Source: Micromonospora sp. FIMYZ51 (lineage in GTDB: Bacteria > Actinomycetota > Actinomycetes > Mycobacteriales > Micromonosporaceae). From it: a stretch of 64,000 nucleotides of DNA. Below the pieces are notes generated by a model that was not told the DNA's origin, searched no databases, and saw only the letters and a program-made list of their open reading frames with translations. The stretch covers positions 124,001-188,000 of the forward strand of contig NZ_CP134706.1 of NCBI RefSeq assembly GCF_038246755.1, in the 5' to 3' direction. The position numbers and the translations under genes are program-made. Of the stretch, positions 21,164 through 29,350 are shown piece by piece (position 1 is the stretch's first letter; each line of letters begins with the position of its first letter).

Positions 21164-21889
21164 GTGTCGTACCCCGAACAGACACCGGCCCGCCGGCCGA
21201 CCGTGGTCCTGCTGGCCGTGGCGGTGCTGGCGGTGATGGCGCTCGGCGCGCTCGGGTACGCCGTGGCCGGCCTGACCACCGTCGGCGGCACCGTGACCAG
21301 GTTCCGCGCGGCGGCCGCCGGCACCTCGGCCGACGCCGGTCAGGTCGACGCGGTGGTCACCCTGCTGCGCGGCTCGGTCGTGGTGTCGGCGGTGCTGAGC
21401 CTGTGCGCGGGCCTCCTCCTCGCCGGCCTGGCGCTCGGTCTGGCCGCCCGCCGGCCCGCTGCGCGGGTGGCCACCTGGGCGGTCGCCGGGCTCGGCCTGC
21501 TGCTCGGCTGTTGCGGGGTCGTGGCCCAGGCCCTGCAACGCGCCGCTCCCGTCGACTTTGGTGACGATCGGGCCGCCGCCGAGTTGGTCAACCTGATCGC
21601 CGATGCCCATCCGGGGTGGTGGATTCCGCTCACCGCGACCCTTTCGGTCGCCCAGGTGCTCGGTTACCTTGTGGTAGCCGTGCTGCTGGCGATGCCGTCG
21701 GCAAACGCCTGGTTCCGTCGGAATCCGGCATCGACGTCGGGTGACCAACCGCCGGCACCACCTGGTTACCCGCCGTCGGTCCAGCACCCGCTGGCACCGC
21801 CCGGCTATCCGCCGCTGGGCCAGCAACCGCCGTACCAGCCCTATCCACCGCCCGGGGCCGCGCCATCGCCCCCCTATCCGCCGAGGTGA
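21164..21889 (+). CDS. Four-helix membrane protein with short PGYP tail
   Basis: 241 residues. It starts MSYPEQTPARRPTVVLLAVAVLAV and has four hydrophobic segments and a tail with PPGYPPS/PPGYPPL units. The GTG at 21164 has GGAGGG about 7 nt upstream. Its TGA overlaps the GTG of the next gene (GTGA), so it is translationally coupled to the SDR enzyme. Third member of the local PGYP-tail group. Confidence 0.65.
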   Translation: MSYPEQTPARRPTVVLLAVAVLAVMALGALGYAVAGLTTVGGTVTRFRAAAAGTSADAGQVDAVVTLLRGSVVVSAVLSLCAGLLLAGLALGLAARRPAARVATWAVAGLGLLLGCCGVVAQALQRAAPVDFGDDRAAAELVNLIADAHPGWWIPLTATLSVAQVLGYLVVAVLLAMPSANAWFRRNPASTSGDQPPAPPGYPPSVQHPLAPPGYPPLGQQPPYQPYPPPGAAPSPPYPPR

Positions 21890-22722
21890 GCAGGCCCGTG
21901 ACGCCCGACCCCGTGACGCCCGATCCGCCGGCCGGCCAGCGCTGGGCGTTGATCACGGGAGCGACCGCGGGCATCGGGGCGGCGTTCGCCGGGCGACTCG
22001 CCGCCGACGGGTGGCACCTGGTGCTCGTCGCGCGGGACGCGGACCGGCTCGCCGCGCAGGCGGCCGAGTTGACCGGCCGGCACGGCGTCGAAACCGAGTT
22101 GATCGCGGCCGATCTGTCCACCGACGACGGTTGTGCCCGCATCGAGCGGCGGCTGGCCGACGCCCCGCCCATCGAGTTGCTCGTCAACAACGCGGGCATC
22201 AGCCTGAACACCCCGTTCCTGCGCTCGGCGGCCGAGGACGAGATGCGGCTGCTCCGGCTCAACGTGCACGCGGTGCTGCGATTGACCCTCGCGGCCCTGC
22301 GTACGATGACCGAGCGGCGCAGTGGGGCAGTGATTAATGTCTCTTCCGTGGCCGGGTTCGGCGCGGTCATGCCGGGATCCACATACTCGGCAAGCAAGGC
22401 GTGGGTCACCAACTTCAGCGAGTCGGTCGGCCAGTCGGCCCGGCCGTTCGGCGTACGCGTGATGGCGCTCTGCCCCGGTTACACCCGCACCGAATTTCAC
22501 GAGCGGGCCGGCATCGACATGTCGAAAACCCCGGAGTGGATGTGGCTCAGCGCGCCGGCCGTGGTTGACGAAGCCTTGCGTGACCTGCGAAAAGGCAAGC
22601 TCGTGAGTGTTCCGTCATGGAAGTACAAGCTGGCGGTGGCGGGCCTGCGGCACGCCCCGCGCCGACTGCTCGACCGGGTGGCCCGGGACACTCGGGGGCG
22701 GATCGGTCGCGACCGCGGCTGA
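21886..22722 (+). CDS. Short-chain dehydrogenase/reductase
   Basis: 278 residues, classical SDR. It has a cofactor glycine motif TGATAGIG at residues 24-31, NNAG in LLVNNAGIS, a catalytic Ser in NVSSVAG, and YSASK as the Tyr-Lys pair. The C-terminal KYKLAVAGLRHAPRRLLDRVARD extension resembles SDRs annotated as DltE-like or acyl-reductase-like. An Arg in LVARDADR after the second strand suggests NADP(H). Substrate unknown. It is coupled to the upstream membrane protein gene by a GTGA overlap. Confidence 0.85.
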   Translation: MSRPVTPDPVTPDPPAGQRWALITGATAGIGAAFAGRLAADGWHLVLVARDADRLAAQAAELTGRHGVETELIAADLSTDDGCARIERRLADAPPIELLVNNAGISLNTPFLRSAAEDEMRLLRLNVHAVLRLTLAALRTMTERRSGAVINVSSVAGFGAVMPGSTYSASKAWVTNFSESVGQSARPFGVRVMALCPGYTRTEFHERAGIDMSKTPEWMWLSAPAVVDEALRDLRKGKLVSVPSWKYKLAVAGLRHAPRRLLDRVARDTRGRIGRDRG

Positions 22723-22889
22723 CTCAGCCACGGGTCATCCCGCCCGATTGCGTGGGCCTCGATGTCACTCGGTCCGATGTGATGATCGACGTAGCGTAAT
22801 CAGGTATTGCCACCCATCGGTCCCCTGAAGAGTTGACCGAGGTGGCCCGCGCACGCGGCACACAGACTTCCGCAGTACCCTCTATCGCC

Positions 22890-23420
22890 ATGGGGGACCA
22901 CGACGACCTGCGTAAATTCATCTCTGACCTGGCTGTGGTGCGTGGCCGGGTGGTGCTCTCCTCGGGTAAGGAGGCCGACTCGTACGTCGATCTGCGCCGC
23001 GTCACGCTCCATCACCAGGCGGCCCCATTGGTGGGTCGCGTAATGCGGGAGTTGACCACTGACTGGTCGTACGACGCGGTGGGTGGCCTGACCCTGGGCG
23101 CCGATCCCATTGCCCTGTCGATGTTGCACGCCACCGGGCGTCCGTTGGACGCGTTCGTGGTCCGGAAGGCGGGCAAGGCACACGGGCTTCAGCGACGGAT
23201 CGAAGGTCCGGATGTGGCCGGTCGTCGGGTGCTGGCGGTGGAGGACACCTCCACCACCGGCGGAAGTGTGTTGACCGCCGTCGAGGCTCTTCGCGAGGCC
23301 GGAGCCGAAGTCGTGGGGGTGGCGGTTATCGTTGATCGTGGCGCCGGCGACGCGGTGCGAGCCGCCGGATTGCCCTATCGGGCGGCCTATACGTTGGCTG
23401 ACCTCGGCCTTGTGGCGTAA
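22890..23420 (+). CDS. pyrE: Orotate phosphoribosyltransferase
   Basis: 176 residues, a normal PyrE length. It catalyses orotate + PRPP to OMP in pyrimidine synthesis. The catalytic lysine region reads FVVRKAGKAHG, and the PRPP-binding loop is VLAVEDTSTTGGS. The ATG at 22890 is chosen over an upstream TTG at 22833. TACCCT lies 8 nt before this ATG and no Shine-Dalgarno is visible, consistent with leaderless translation. It stands alone, away from other pyr genes. Confidence 0.92.
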   Translation: MGDHDDLRKFISDLAVVRGRVVLSSGKEADSYVDLRRVTLHHQAAPLVGRVMRELTTDWSYDAVGGLTLGADPIALSMLHATGRPLDAFVVRKAGKAHGLQRRIEGPDVAGRRVLAVEDTSTTGGSVLTAVEALREAGAEVVGVAVIVDRGAGDAVRAAGLPYRAAYTLADLGLVA

Positions 23421-23437
23421 AAGTCTGCCGATTCGGA

Positions 23438-23453
23438 CCTGCTGATATGCAGG
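23438..23453. promoter_or_regulatory. Candidate operator upstream of the ArsR-family gene
   Basis: CCTGC-TGATAT-GCAGG is an inverted repeat with an AT-rich centre, about 35 bp before the regulator start. Autoregulation through such a site is usual for the family, but this match is short. Confidence 0.35.
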
Positions 23454-23486
23454 CGGATCGATGCTGCTGGTGGAAGGATGGAATAC

Positions 23487-23855
23487 GTGGGAACTGCGTT
23501 GGCCGAAATGACTATGCCTCAGATCTCGCCGCTTGCCGGCGAGCCGATCGAACGCGCCGACGCCGAGCGGCTGGCCGGGGTCCTCAAGGCCCTTGCCGAC
23601 CCTGCTCGGTTGCGGCTACTCAGCCTGATCCAGTCGGCGCCCGAGGGCGAAGCGTGCGTGTGTGACCTGACCGCGCCGCTTGGCCTTTCTCAGCCGACCG
23701 TCAGCCACCACCTGCGTATCCTCACCGAGGCCGGCTTGCTGGAGCGGGAGAAGCGCGGTGTGTGGGCCTACTACCGACTGGTCCCGAGCGCGATCGCCAC
23801 GATCGCCGACCTGCTCACCCCGCCGCGCAAGCGAGCCACCAAGCGGGCTCGCTGA
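23487..23855 (+). CDS. ArsR/SmtB-family metal-responsive repressor
   Basis: About 122 residues. The winged helix contains ACVCDLTAPLGLSQPTVSHHLRILTEAGLLEREKRGVWAYYRL (in two stretches). The CVCDL motif at the start of the recognition region is the alpha-3 thiolate site of ArsR-type As(III)/Sb(III) or CmtR-like metal sensors. The GTG at 23487 has GGAAGG 9 nt upstream, and the ATG at 23478 would abut it. No arsenic or metal transporter gene is adjacent, so the targets are elsewhere. Confidence 0.85.
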   Translation: MGTALAEMTMPQISPLAGEPIERADAERLAGVLKALADPARLRLLSLIQSAPEGEACVCDLTAPLGLSQPTVSHHLRILTEAGLLEREKRGVWAYYRLVPSAIATIADLLTPPRKRATKRAR

Positions 23856-23862
23856 GCCTTGA

Positions 23863-23899
23863 CCCGCTGGTGGCTGCCGGACCGGCAGCCACCAGCGGG
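23863..23899. terminator. Bidirectional terminator between convergent genes
   Basis: A perfect 18-bp stem (CCCGCTGGTGGCTGCCGG and its complement) around a single A, located between the stops of the ArsR gene and the DUF368 gene. There is no long T-tract on either side, but the stem strength and position argue for termination in both directions. Confidence 0.8.
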
Positions 23900-23907
23900 A
23901 ACGGGCT

Positions 23908-24843
23908 TCAGCGGAGGTGGGACGTCTCGTACGTCTCCTCGGTGAGATCCCGGGCGGCCCGACGGAGTCGGCGACGCTCGGCGATGACCATTGCCGAGAC
24001 CACGGCGACGCCGAGCAGGAACAGCGCCGCGATGGGCAGGAGGTTGTCGCCCGGCGCGTGCAGGTCCCGCTCGTCGGACTGCCACGGCCAGAGCGCCCGC
24101 AGGCTGCCCAGCAGGGCGCCGGACATCACCGCGAGAGTCATCCTGCGGTGCATCTCCAGCAGCCACTGGAGCAGCTTGACGAAGAGCGCCAGGCCGATCA
24201 CCATGCCGGTCGCGAAGATCGCCAGGTAGCCGAAGTCCCGGTCGTTGACCGCGGTGATCGTCGGCTCGTAGAGGCCGACGGTCAGCAGCAGAAACGACCC
24301 GGACACCCCCGGCATCACCAGGGCGCAGACCGCCACGGCCGCCGCCACCAGCACGATCAACGGGTGCGGCGTGAGAGTGGCCTGCGGCAGGCCGGTCAGC
24401 GAGAACGCGGCCACCGCGGCGATCACCAACGCGACGATCTCGACCCGCCGCCACGGCGCGCCGACCATCGAGATCGGCACCAGCACCGAGGCGAGCACCA
24501 GCCCGAGGAAGAGCCCCCGGGTCTGTTCCGGATAGCTGGTCAACAGCGGCTCCAGGGTCTTCGCCGCGATGAGCAGGCCGGGCAGCATCCCGATCAGCAG
24601 TGGGATGACCACCTCCCAGTGCACCTGCCGGAGCTGGTGCCCGGCGCGGGTCCAGCCCCGTCGGCGCGGCACGTCGGCTGCCGCGTACCGCACGGCGCTC
24701 ACCAGGTGACCGGCGGACGCGATGACCCGCTCGTACACGCCGGTGACCAGCGCGATGGTGCCACCGCTGACCCCCGGCACGGCTTCGGCCACGCCGATGG
24801 CCACACCGCGCACCACGTGACCTACCCGTTCGCCCAATGCCAT
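23908..24843 (-). CDS. DUF368 membrane protein (PopT-type polyprenyl-phosphate translocase)
   Basis: 311 residues and about 8-9 membrane segments. The conserved DUF368 opening GVAIGVAEAVPGVSGGTIALVTG and the second inverted copy VCALVMPGVSGSFLLLTVGLYEP are both present. DUF368 proteins have been identified as undecaprenyl-phosphate translocases that recycle the lipid carrier for wall synthesis, so that role is inferred here. The ATG at 24843 has GGAG about 10 nt upstream; the frame continues 5' into the repeat element at 24925-24976, which is not coding. A DedA protein, the other carrier-translocase family, is encoded at 49.4 kb. Confidence 0.85.
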   Translation of the reverse strand: MALGERVGHVVRGVAIGVAEAVPGVSGGTIALVTGVYERVIASAGHLVSAVRYAAADVPRRRGWTRAGHQLRQVHWEVVIPLLIGMLPGLLIAAKTLEPLLTSYPEQTRGLFLGLVLASVLVPISMVGAPWRRVEIVALVIAAVAAFSLTGLPQATLTPHPLIVLVAAAVAVCALVMPGVSGSFLLLTVGLYEPTITAVNDRDFGYLAIFATGMVIGLALFVKLLQWLLEMHRRMTLAVMSGALLGSLRALWPWQSDERDLHAPGDNLLPIAALFLLGVAVVSAMVIAERRRLRRAARDLTEETYETSHLR

Positions 24844-24924
24844 GAAGATTCCGCTCCGTAAGTCGCTCGACCGGTCCGTCGTGGCCGCTGCCACGGCGGC
24901 CCAGGCTACCGGTGCCCACGGTGC

Positions 24925-24976
24925 AAGGAAGGGCCCCCTATTAACGCCTCGTGTAGAGGAAGGGCCCCTTATTAAC
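24925..24976 (-). repeat. GGGCCC-centred two-unit repeat, copy 1
   Basis: Two direct 20-21-nt units of the type GTTAATAAGGGGCCCTTCCT (read on the minus strand), 11 nt apart. It lies between the DUF368 gene start and the stop of the acidic small protein. It is one of five copies in the window. Confidence 0.9.
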
Positions 24977-24995
24977 ACTCAGGTGCGGGTGTTGG

Positions 24996-25208
24996 TCAGC
25001 GGTAGTCGTCCTCGTCGGCCGCGACCACCCGGGCCTGCTCCATCGCGTCCCAGTCGTCGACCTCCAGGCCACGGTGCGGCTCGTCCTCGACCTCGGTGAC
25101 GTTGACCACCCGGGCCTGCTCGACCGCGTCGGCCGGCTCGGCCTCCAGATCACGTTCCTCGGGGCTGAGGTGATCGCCGGGAGCGAAGTCCTCCTCGGGC
25201 TGGGCCAT
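24996..25208 (-). CDS. Small acidic protein with an internal duplication (70 aa)
   Basis: The ATG at 25208 is preceded by GGAGGGACCGC. It is strongly acidic (many D/E) with two copies of an AVEQARVV / AMEQARVV motif. No membrane segment or known domain. It ends just before repeat copy 1 and is divergent from the holin-like gene. Probably a conserved actinobacterial small protein; function unknown. Confidence 0.6.
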   Translation of the reverse strand: MAQPEEDFAPGDHLSPEERDLEAEPADAVEQARVVNVTEVEDEPHRGLEVDDWDAMEQARVVAADEDDYR

Positions 25209-25356
25209 GCGGTCCCTCCGGGATGTCTGGTGGACGGTACTCACCCACCGTACGGGCTGCGCACGCAGATCGCTGGGAAGCGGCCCGGGGAGCGTACGCC
25301 TTCCTTGGGGCCGAGTAGGTCGAATCGTCCCTCCGCAGGCTGCCCCCGGTGCCAGG

Positions 25357-25749
25357 ATGGGGGCCGTGGGTTTCCTCATTCGGCTGGCGACGACCGCCGT
25401 CGCCCTGTGGATCACCACGTTGATCGTGCCCGGCGTCGAGGTGACGGGGCGGAGCGGTTACCACAGCGCGCTCACCCTGGTCATCGTCGCGCTGATCTTC
25501 GGAGTGGTCAACGCGGTGGTCAAGCCGTTCATCAAGGTGGTGGGCTGTGTCTTCTACCTGCTGACGCTGGGCCTGTTCGCCCTGGTGGTCAACGCCCTGC
25601 TGTTCCTGCTGACCGACTGGATCGCCCGGTTGTTCGACCTTCCGTTCCACATCGAAGGGTTCTGGGCGGCCTTCTGGGGGGCCATCGTGATGGCGGTGGT
25701 CACCTGGCTGATCAGCGTGGCGGTACCGGATTCCGCGGACCGGCGGTGA
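25357..25749 (+). CDS. Four-TMS phage-holin-like membrane protein (PF04020 type)
   Basis: 130 residues with four hydrophobic helices: FLIRLATTAVALWITTLIVPGVEV, LTLVIVALIFGVVNAVVKPFIKVV (in part), FYLLTLGLFALVVNALLFLL and FWGAIVMAVVTWLISVAV. The GVVNAVVKPFIK and GLFALVVNALLF segments are characteristic of the widespread bacterial 'phage holin family' that is not phage-linked. Role unknown. ATG 25357 or GTG 25366 could be the start. Confidence 0.8.
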   Translation: MGAVGFLIRLATTAVALWITTLIVPGVEVTGRSGYHSALTLVIVALIFGVVNAVVKPFIKVVGCVFYLLTLGLFALVVNALLFLLTDWIARLFDLPFHIEGFWAAFWGAIVMAVVTWLISVAVPDSADRR

Positions 25750-25835
25750 ACCAGCCCGGTTGTGCTCGGCGGGTCCAGCTACGGGATACTGCCCGCGGAG
25801 GACAGCGCGGTCCGGCGCACCCGTGGACATCGGGA

Positions 25836-25944
25836 CGGCCGCACGGCCGACCGCCCAGGGAAATCAGGCGTCCGTACGGCGGCCGTCCGAAAAGAGCCAG
25901 GCGGCCGTACGGCCGGCGCAAGGAGAACAGCGGCCGCAGGGCCG
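25836..25944 (+). promoter_or_regulatory. Cluster of CGGCCG palindromes in the fba leader
   Basis: Near-copies of the palindrome CGGCCGTACGGCCG occur at 25836-25849 (one change), around 25873-25886 (rearranged), at 25902-25915 (perfect) and at 25931-25944 (one change), all upstream of the aldolase ribosome site at 25957. They could be repressor half-sites or a structured leader. A possible promoter (TTGTGC, then GGATAC) lies near 25762-25792. Confidence 0.5.
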
Positions 25945-25970
25945 ACAGCGGCAAGTAAGGAGCGTTCGAC

Positions 25971-26996
25971 ATGCCCATCGCTTCCCCCGAGGCTTACGCC
26001 GAGATGCTGGACCGCGCCAAGGCCGGCCGGTACGCGTACCCGGCGATCAACGTGACGTCCTCGCAGACGCTCAACGCGGCGCTCAAGGGCTTCGCCGACG
26101 CGGAGAGCGACGGCATCATCCAGGTCTCGACCGGTGGCGCGGAGTACCTCTCCGGCCCGTCGGTGAAGGACATGGTGACCGGTGCGGTGGCCTTCGCCGC
26201 GTACGCGCACGAGGTGGCCAAGAAGTACCCGGTCAACATTGCCCTGCACACCGACCACTGCCCGAAGGACAAGCTGGACAAGTTCGTCCGGCCGCTGATG
26301 GCCATCTCCCAGGAGCGGGTCAAGAACGGCCAGGAGCCGCTGTTCCAGTCGCACATGTGGGACGGCTCGGCCGTGCCGGTGGCGGAGAACCTGGAGATTG
26401 CCGAGCAGCTGCTCACCGAAGCGGCCAAGGGCAAGATCGTCCTGGAGATCGAGGTGGGCGTCGTCGGTGGTGAGGAGGACGGCGTCGAAAACGCCATCAA
26501 CGACAAGCTCTACACCACGGTCGAGGACGGCCTGGCGATGGTCGACGCGCTCGGCCTGGGCGAGAAGGGCCGTTACATGGCGGCGCTGACCTTCGGCAAC
26601 GTGCACGGCGTCTACAAGCCGGGCAACGTCAAGCTGCGCCCCGAGGTGCTCAAGCACATCCAGGAGGCGGTCGGCGCCAAGTACGGCAAGGAGAAGCCGC
26701 TCAGCCTGGTCTTCCACGGCGGTTCCGGCTCGCTGCTGTCCGAGATCCGCGAGGCGCTCGACTACGGCGTGGTGAAGATGAACATCGACACCGACACCCA
26801 GTACACCTTCTCCCGCCCGGTCGCGGACCACATGTTCCGCAACTACGACGGCGTGCTCAAGGTCGACGGCGAGGTCGGCAACAAGAAGCTGTACGACCCG
26901 CGGGTGTGGGGCAAGGCGGCGGAGGCCGGGATGGCCGCTCGCGTGGTCGAGGCCTGCGAGCACCTGCGCTCGACCGGCACCACGATGACCAAGTGA
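25971..26996 (+). CDS. fba: Class II fructose-bisphosphate aldolase
   Basis: 341 residues. It catalyses reversible cleavage of fructose 1,6-bisphosphate to DHAP and glyceraldehyde 3-phosphate, using zinc. Metal and substrate motifs are ALHTDHCPKDK, EIEVGVVGGEEDGVE, the His in FGNVHG, the His in LVFHGGSGS, and the phosphate-binding NIDTDTQY. AAGGAG lies 8 nt before the ATG. It is followed by a strong terminator. The fba / DUF3151 / purA gene association is shared with mycobacteria. Confidence 0.96.
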   Translation: MPIASPEAYAEMLDRAKAGRYAYPAINVTSSQTLNAALKGFADAESDGIIQVSTGGAEYLSGPSVKDMVTGAVAFAAYAHEVAKKYPVNIALHTDHCPKDKLDKFVRPLMAISQERVKNGQEPLFQSHMWDGSAVPVAENLEIAEQLLTEAAKGKIVLEIEVGVVGGEEDGVENAINDKLYTTVEDGLAMVDALGLGEKGRYMAALTFGNVHGVYKPGNVKLRPEVLKHIQEAVGAKYGKEKPLSLVFHGGSGSLLSEIREALDYGVVKMNIDTDTQYTFSRPVADHMFRNYDGVLKVDGEVGNKKLYDPRVWGKAAEAGMAARVVEACEHLRSTGTTMTK

Positions 26997-27015
26997 CGTA
27001 CCGACACTGACCGCC

Positions 27016-27063
27016 CCGAGGCGGCCGGTCCCCGTGTGCCGGGGCCGGCCGCCTCGGCGTTTT
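27016..27063 (+). terminator. Rho-independent-like terminator after fba
   Basis: A 19-bp stem (CCGAGGCGGCCGGTCCCCG / CCGGGGCCGGCCGCCTCGG, one G-U pair) with a TGTG loop, 20 bp after the fba stop, followed by CGTTTTCGCGTTTTCG. Confidence 0.9.
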
Positions 27064-27120
27064 CGCGTTTTCGCGGTGTGGGCGTGGGCGGTGCTGGCGG
27101 TGCTGGCCGGTGCTGGCGGT

Positions 27121-27172
27121 GTTAATAAGGGGCCCTTCCTCTACACGAGGCGTTAATAAGGGGCCCTTCCTT
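27121..27172 (+). repeat. GGGCCC-centred two-unit repeat, copy 2
   Basis: Units GTTAATAAGGGGCCCTTCCT at 27121-27140 and 27152-27171, separated by CTACACGAGGC. It lies between the convergent fba and LOG-family genes. Confidence 0.92.
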
Positions 27173-27179
27173 ACAAGCC

Positions 27180-28427
27180 TCAGCGGGTTAGCAGGTGGAC
27201 GGCCTCGTGGGCGTCGTCGGTCAGGTGCACGGTGCCCGACAGGTCGCCGAAGGGCGAGGTGGCCAGCAGGGGCCGCAGCAGCGACTCCACCGGCAGGTCC
27301 CTCGTCCAGTACGTGCGGTCCAGGAAGACGTACGCGCCGCTGGCACCGTCGGTGCCGTAGTAGGTCTTGGTGGCCGCCTGGAACACCTCCTGCACGGTGC
27401 CGGCCCGGCCGGGAGCGAAGACGATCCCACCCCGGGCCAGCCGCAGGATGGTGTCCTCCCGGATGGCGTTCGAGAAGTACTTGGCGATCCGGCCGGCGAA
27501 GAGGTTGGCCGGCTCGTGGCCGTAGAGCCAGGTGGGGATGGCCAGCCCGCCGCAGCTGGCCCAGTCCAGGTCACCGGTGGTCAACGCGGCCGAGTCCGCC
27601 CGGTAGGCGGTCACCGCCTCGGTGTCGTCGCCCGGCGGCGTGATCGACCTGCCGAACTCCTCCCTGACCCGCAGCGCGGCGGCCGTGTAGCGGTCGTGGT
27701 CGGTGAAGTCCGGCGCGGTGGCGAGCAGGTCGATGGCGGCGGTGAGTTCCTCGACCGGCCGGGTCGACAGGTACGCACCCAGGTTCGCGGCCTCCATCAC
27801 GCCCGGCCCGCCGCCGGTGACCACCAGGCGGTGGGCCCTGGCCAGTTCCCGGCCGAGCACGGCGGCCATCCGGTACGCCGCACTGCCCCGGGGCACCGCG
27901 TGCCCACCCATCACCCCGACCACCGACTGCGGCCCGTGGGTGGTCAACCAGGCGCGGGTGGCGTCGGCGAGCGCGTTGTCCACGCCGTGGTCGTGCAACC
28001 GTTGGCCAAGCGCCTCCCGGACGTCGGGCAGCGCCCCGCCGTGGGCCCGGAAATGCGCGTACACCCGGGTGTCGTACATCGCCTCGAAGCCGCCCTCGGC
28101 GAAGCCGGCGGCCAGCTCCTCGGGGGTGTAGAGGTGCGGCGGCTGGGTCGGGTACGGCAGCCCGGAGAACGGCGGGACCACGTTGGCACCCCGCCGGACC
28201 AGGTCGGCGCCGACCTGGCGGGAAGCGAACCGGCAGCCGACGAAGAGGGTTCCGGCCACCTCGACGCCGGTGAAGTCGGGGATGGGATCCAGATCCAGGC
28301 GGAGCCCCTGAAGGGTCAGGCCGACCAGGCTCCCGGTAGCCAGTCGCCTGTCGAACTCGGCCCGGGTCTGGATCTCGTTGGTCCAGGTGTGCGGCTCGAT
28401 GACGTCCGCAGGAGGTGGGGTGGGCAT
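27180..28427 (-). CDS. LOG-family Rossmann nucleotidase (PpnN/lysine-decarboxylase-like)
   Basis: 415 residues. The LOG/TIGR00730 motifs are VVTGGGPGVMEAAN and APGRAGTVQEVFQ (a PGGxGTxxE variant). These enzymes cleave nucleoside 5'-monophosphates to base plus ribose 5-phosphate. An extra N-terminal domain of about 150 residues makes it longer than cytokinin-type LOG proteins and nearer to PpnN size, which suggests a general purine-nucleotide nucleosidase. The ATG at 28427 has CAGGA upstream; the longer open frame to 29249 runs through tandem repeats and is not coding. Gene ends 8 bp from repeat copy 2. Confidence 0.8.
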   Translation of the reverse strand: MPTPPPADVIEPHTWTNEIQTRAEFDRRLATGSLVGLTLQGLRLDLDPIPDFTGVEVAGTLFVGCRFASRQVGADLVRRGANVVPPFSGLPYPTQPPHLYTPEELAAGFAEGGFEAMYDTRVYAHFRAHGGALPDVREALGQRLHDHGVDNALADATRAWLTTHGPQSVVGVMGGHAVPRGSAAYRMAAVLGRELARAHRLVVTGGGPGVMEAANLGAYLSTRPVEELTAAIDLLATAPDFTDHDRYTAAALRVREEFGRSITPPGDDTEAVTAYRADSAALTTGDLDWASCGGLAIPTWLYGHEPANLFAGRIAKYFSNAIREDTILRLARGGIVFAPGRAGTVQEVFQAATKTYYGTDGASGAYVFLDRTYWTRDLPVESLLRPLLATSPFGDLSGTVHLTDDAHEAVHLLTR

Positions 28428-28678
28428 CGACTCATCCTGCCCGGCCGCTTCAACCCGGGCGACACAGCCCGGTACGCGAAGATTGCACGCAAGCCCGGCG
28501 GCCTGGCCGGGCTCCCGCATATCCGGTTCCTGCGGAGGCTCCGGACTCCCAGTTGTTGTAGTGCAAGCCCTCGGGTGGCGGGATGGGCCGCAGGCGTGAG
28601 GCGACCTCTCGGCCGTTCCGCCAGCGAGGTTGCCGGACCCCCTCGCGCGCTCCGTTTCGAAGCGGGTTGAATGGGGCG

Positions 28679-29107
28679 ATGCAGAACCTCTTGCCTGAGC
28701 CGCCCGCCACGCTCCTGCCCGCCAACGAAGAGGCCGACGCCACCCTGGCGACCGCCGAGCAGGACGGCAGGGACGCGGCACTCGCCGAGGTGGCGGCCCG
28801 GTTCCCCACGCACAGCGCGGCCTGGGCGGCGCTGGCCGCCAAGTCGTTCGCCGGGGGCCAGGTCGTTCCGGCGTACGCGTACGCCCGGACCGGCTACCAC
28901 CGGGGTCTCGACCAGCTGCGCCGCGCCGGCTGGAAGGGCCACGGCCCGGTGCCGTGGTCGCACGAGCCGAACCGGGGCTTCCTGCGCTGCCTCTACGTGC
29001 TCTCCCGCGCCGCCGACGAGATCGGCGAGGCGGACGAGGCGGCCCGCTGCGCCCAGTTCCTGCGCGACTGCGATCCGGCCGCCGCCGACGCACTCGCCAG
29101 CAACTGA
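28679..29107 (+). CDS. DUF3151 protein
   Basis: 142 residues. MQNLLPEPPATLLP at the start, the WAALAAKSFAGGQVVPAYAYARTGYHRGLDQLRRAGWKG core (in two stretches) and LYVLSRAADEIGEADEAARC identify DUF3151, a TPR-like helical protein of unknown role. The M. tuberculosis counterpart (Rv0360c) also lies between fba and purA. The ATG at 28679 is chosen because the family begins here; the frame is open further upstream. Confidence 0.85.
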   Translation: MQNLLPEPPATLLPANEEADATLATAEQDGRDAALAEVAARFPTHSAAWAALAAKSFAGGQVVPAYAYARTGYHRGLDQLRRAGWKGHGPVPWSHEPNRGFLRCLYVLSRAADEIGEADEAARCAQFLRDCDPAAADALASN

Positions 29108-29109
29108 CC

Positions 29110-29240
29110 CCGCCGATCCGGCACTGAACCTGCCGATCCGGCACTGACCCGCTGGCCCGGCACTGAACCTGCCGACCCGGCACTGACCCGCTGGCCCGGT
29201 ACTGAACCCCGCTGGCCCGGCACTGACCACGCTGGCGCGC
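29110..29240. repeat. Imperfect 19-21-bp tandem repeat
   Basis: About six units built on GGCACTGACCCGCTGGCCC, diverging towards GAACCTGCCGATC. It is intergenic, between the DUF3151 and ParA-like stops, with a period of about 20. Open frames across it are repeat artefacts. Confidence 0.75.
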
Positions 29241-29350
29241 TGACCGCACTGGCGTCGGTGACGCGCTGGCGGGCGCCTGACGTCCGGTGACCGCCGGCCC
29301 GAACTGTGTCGGGTCGGCGGTCGGGCCAGGTGACGACGACGGGGGTGTGA

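Noticed and set aside
24844..24978. 5' extension of the DUF368 gene (MLIRGPSSTRGVN)
   Set aside because: Those residues are encoded by the GGGCCC repeat; the same peptide appears at 27110 in front of no gene.
28428..29249. 5' extension of the LOG gene with CRASGS-like repeats
   Set aside because: It runs through the intergenic tandem repeat and antisense to the DUF3151 gene; the ATG at 28427 has a ribosome site.
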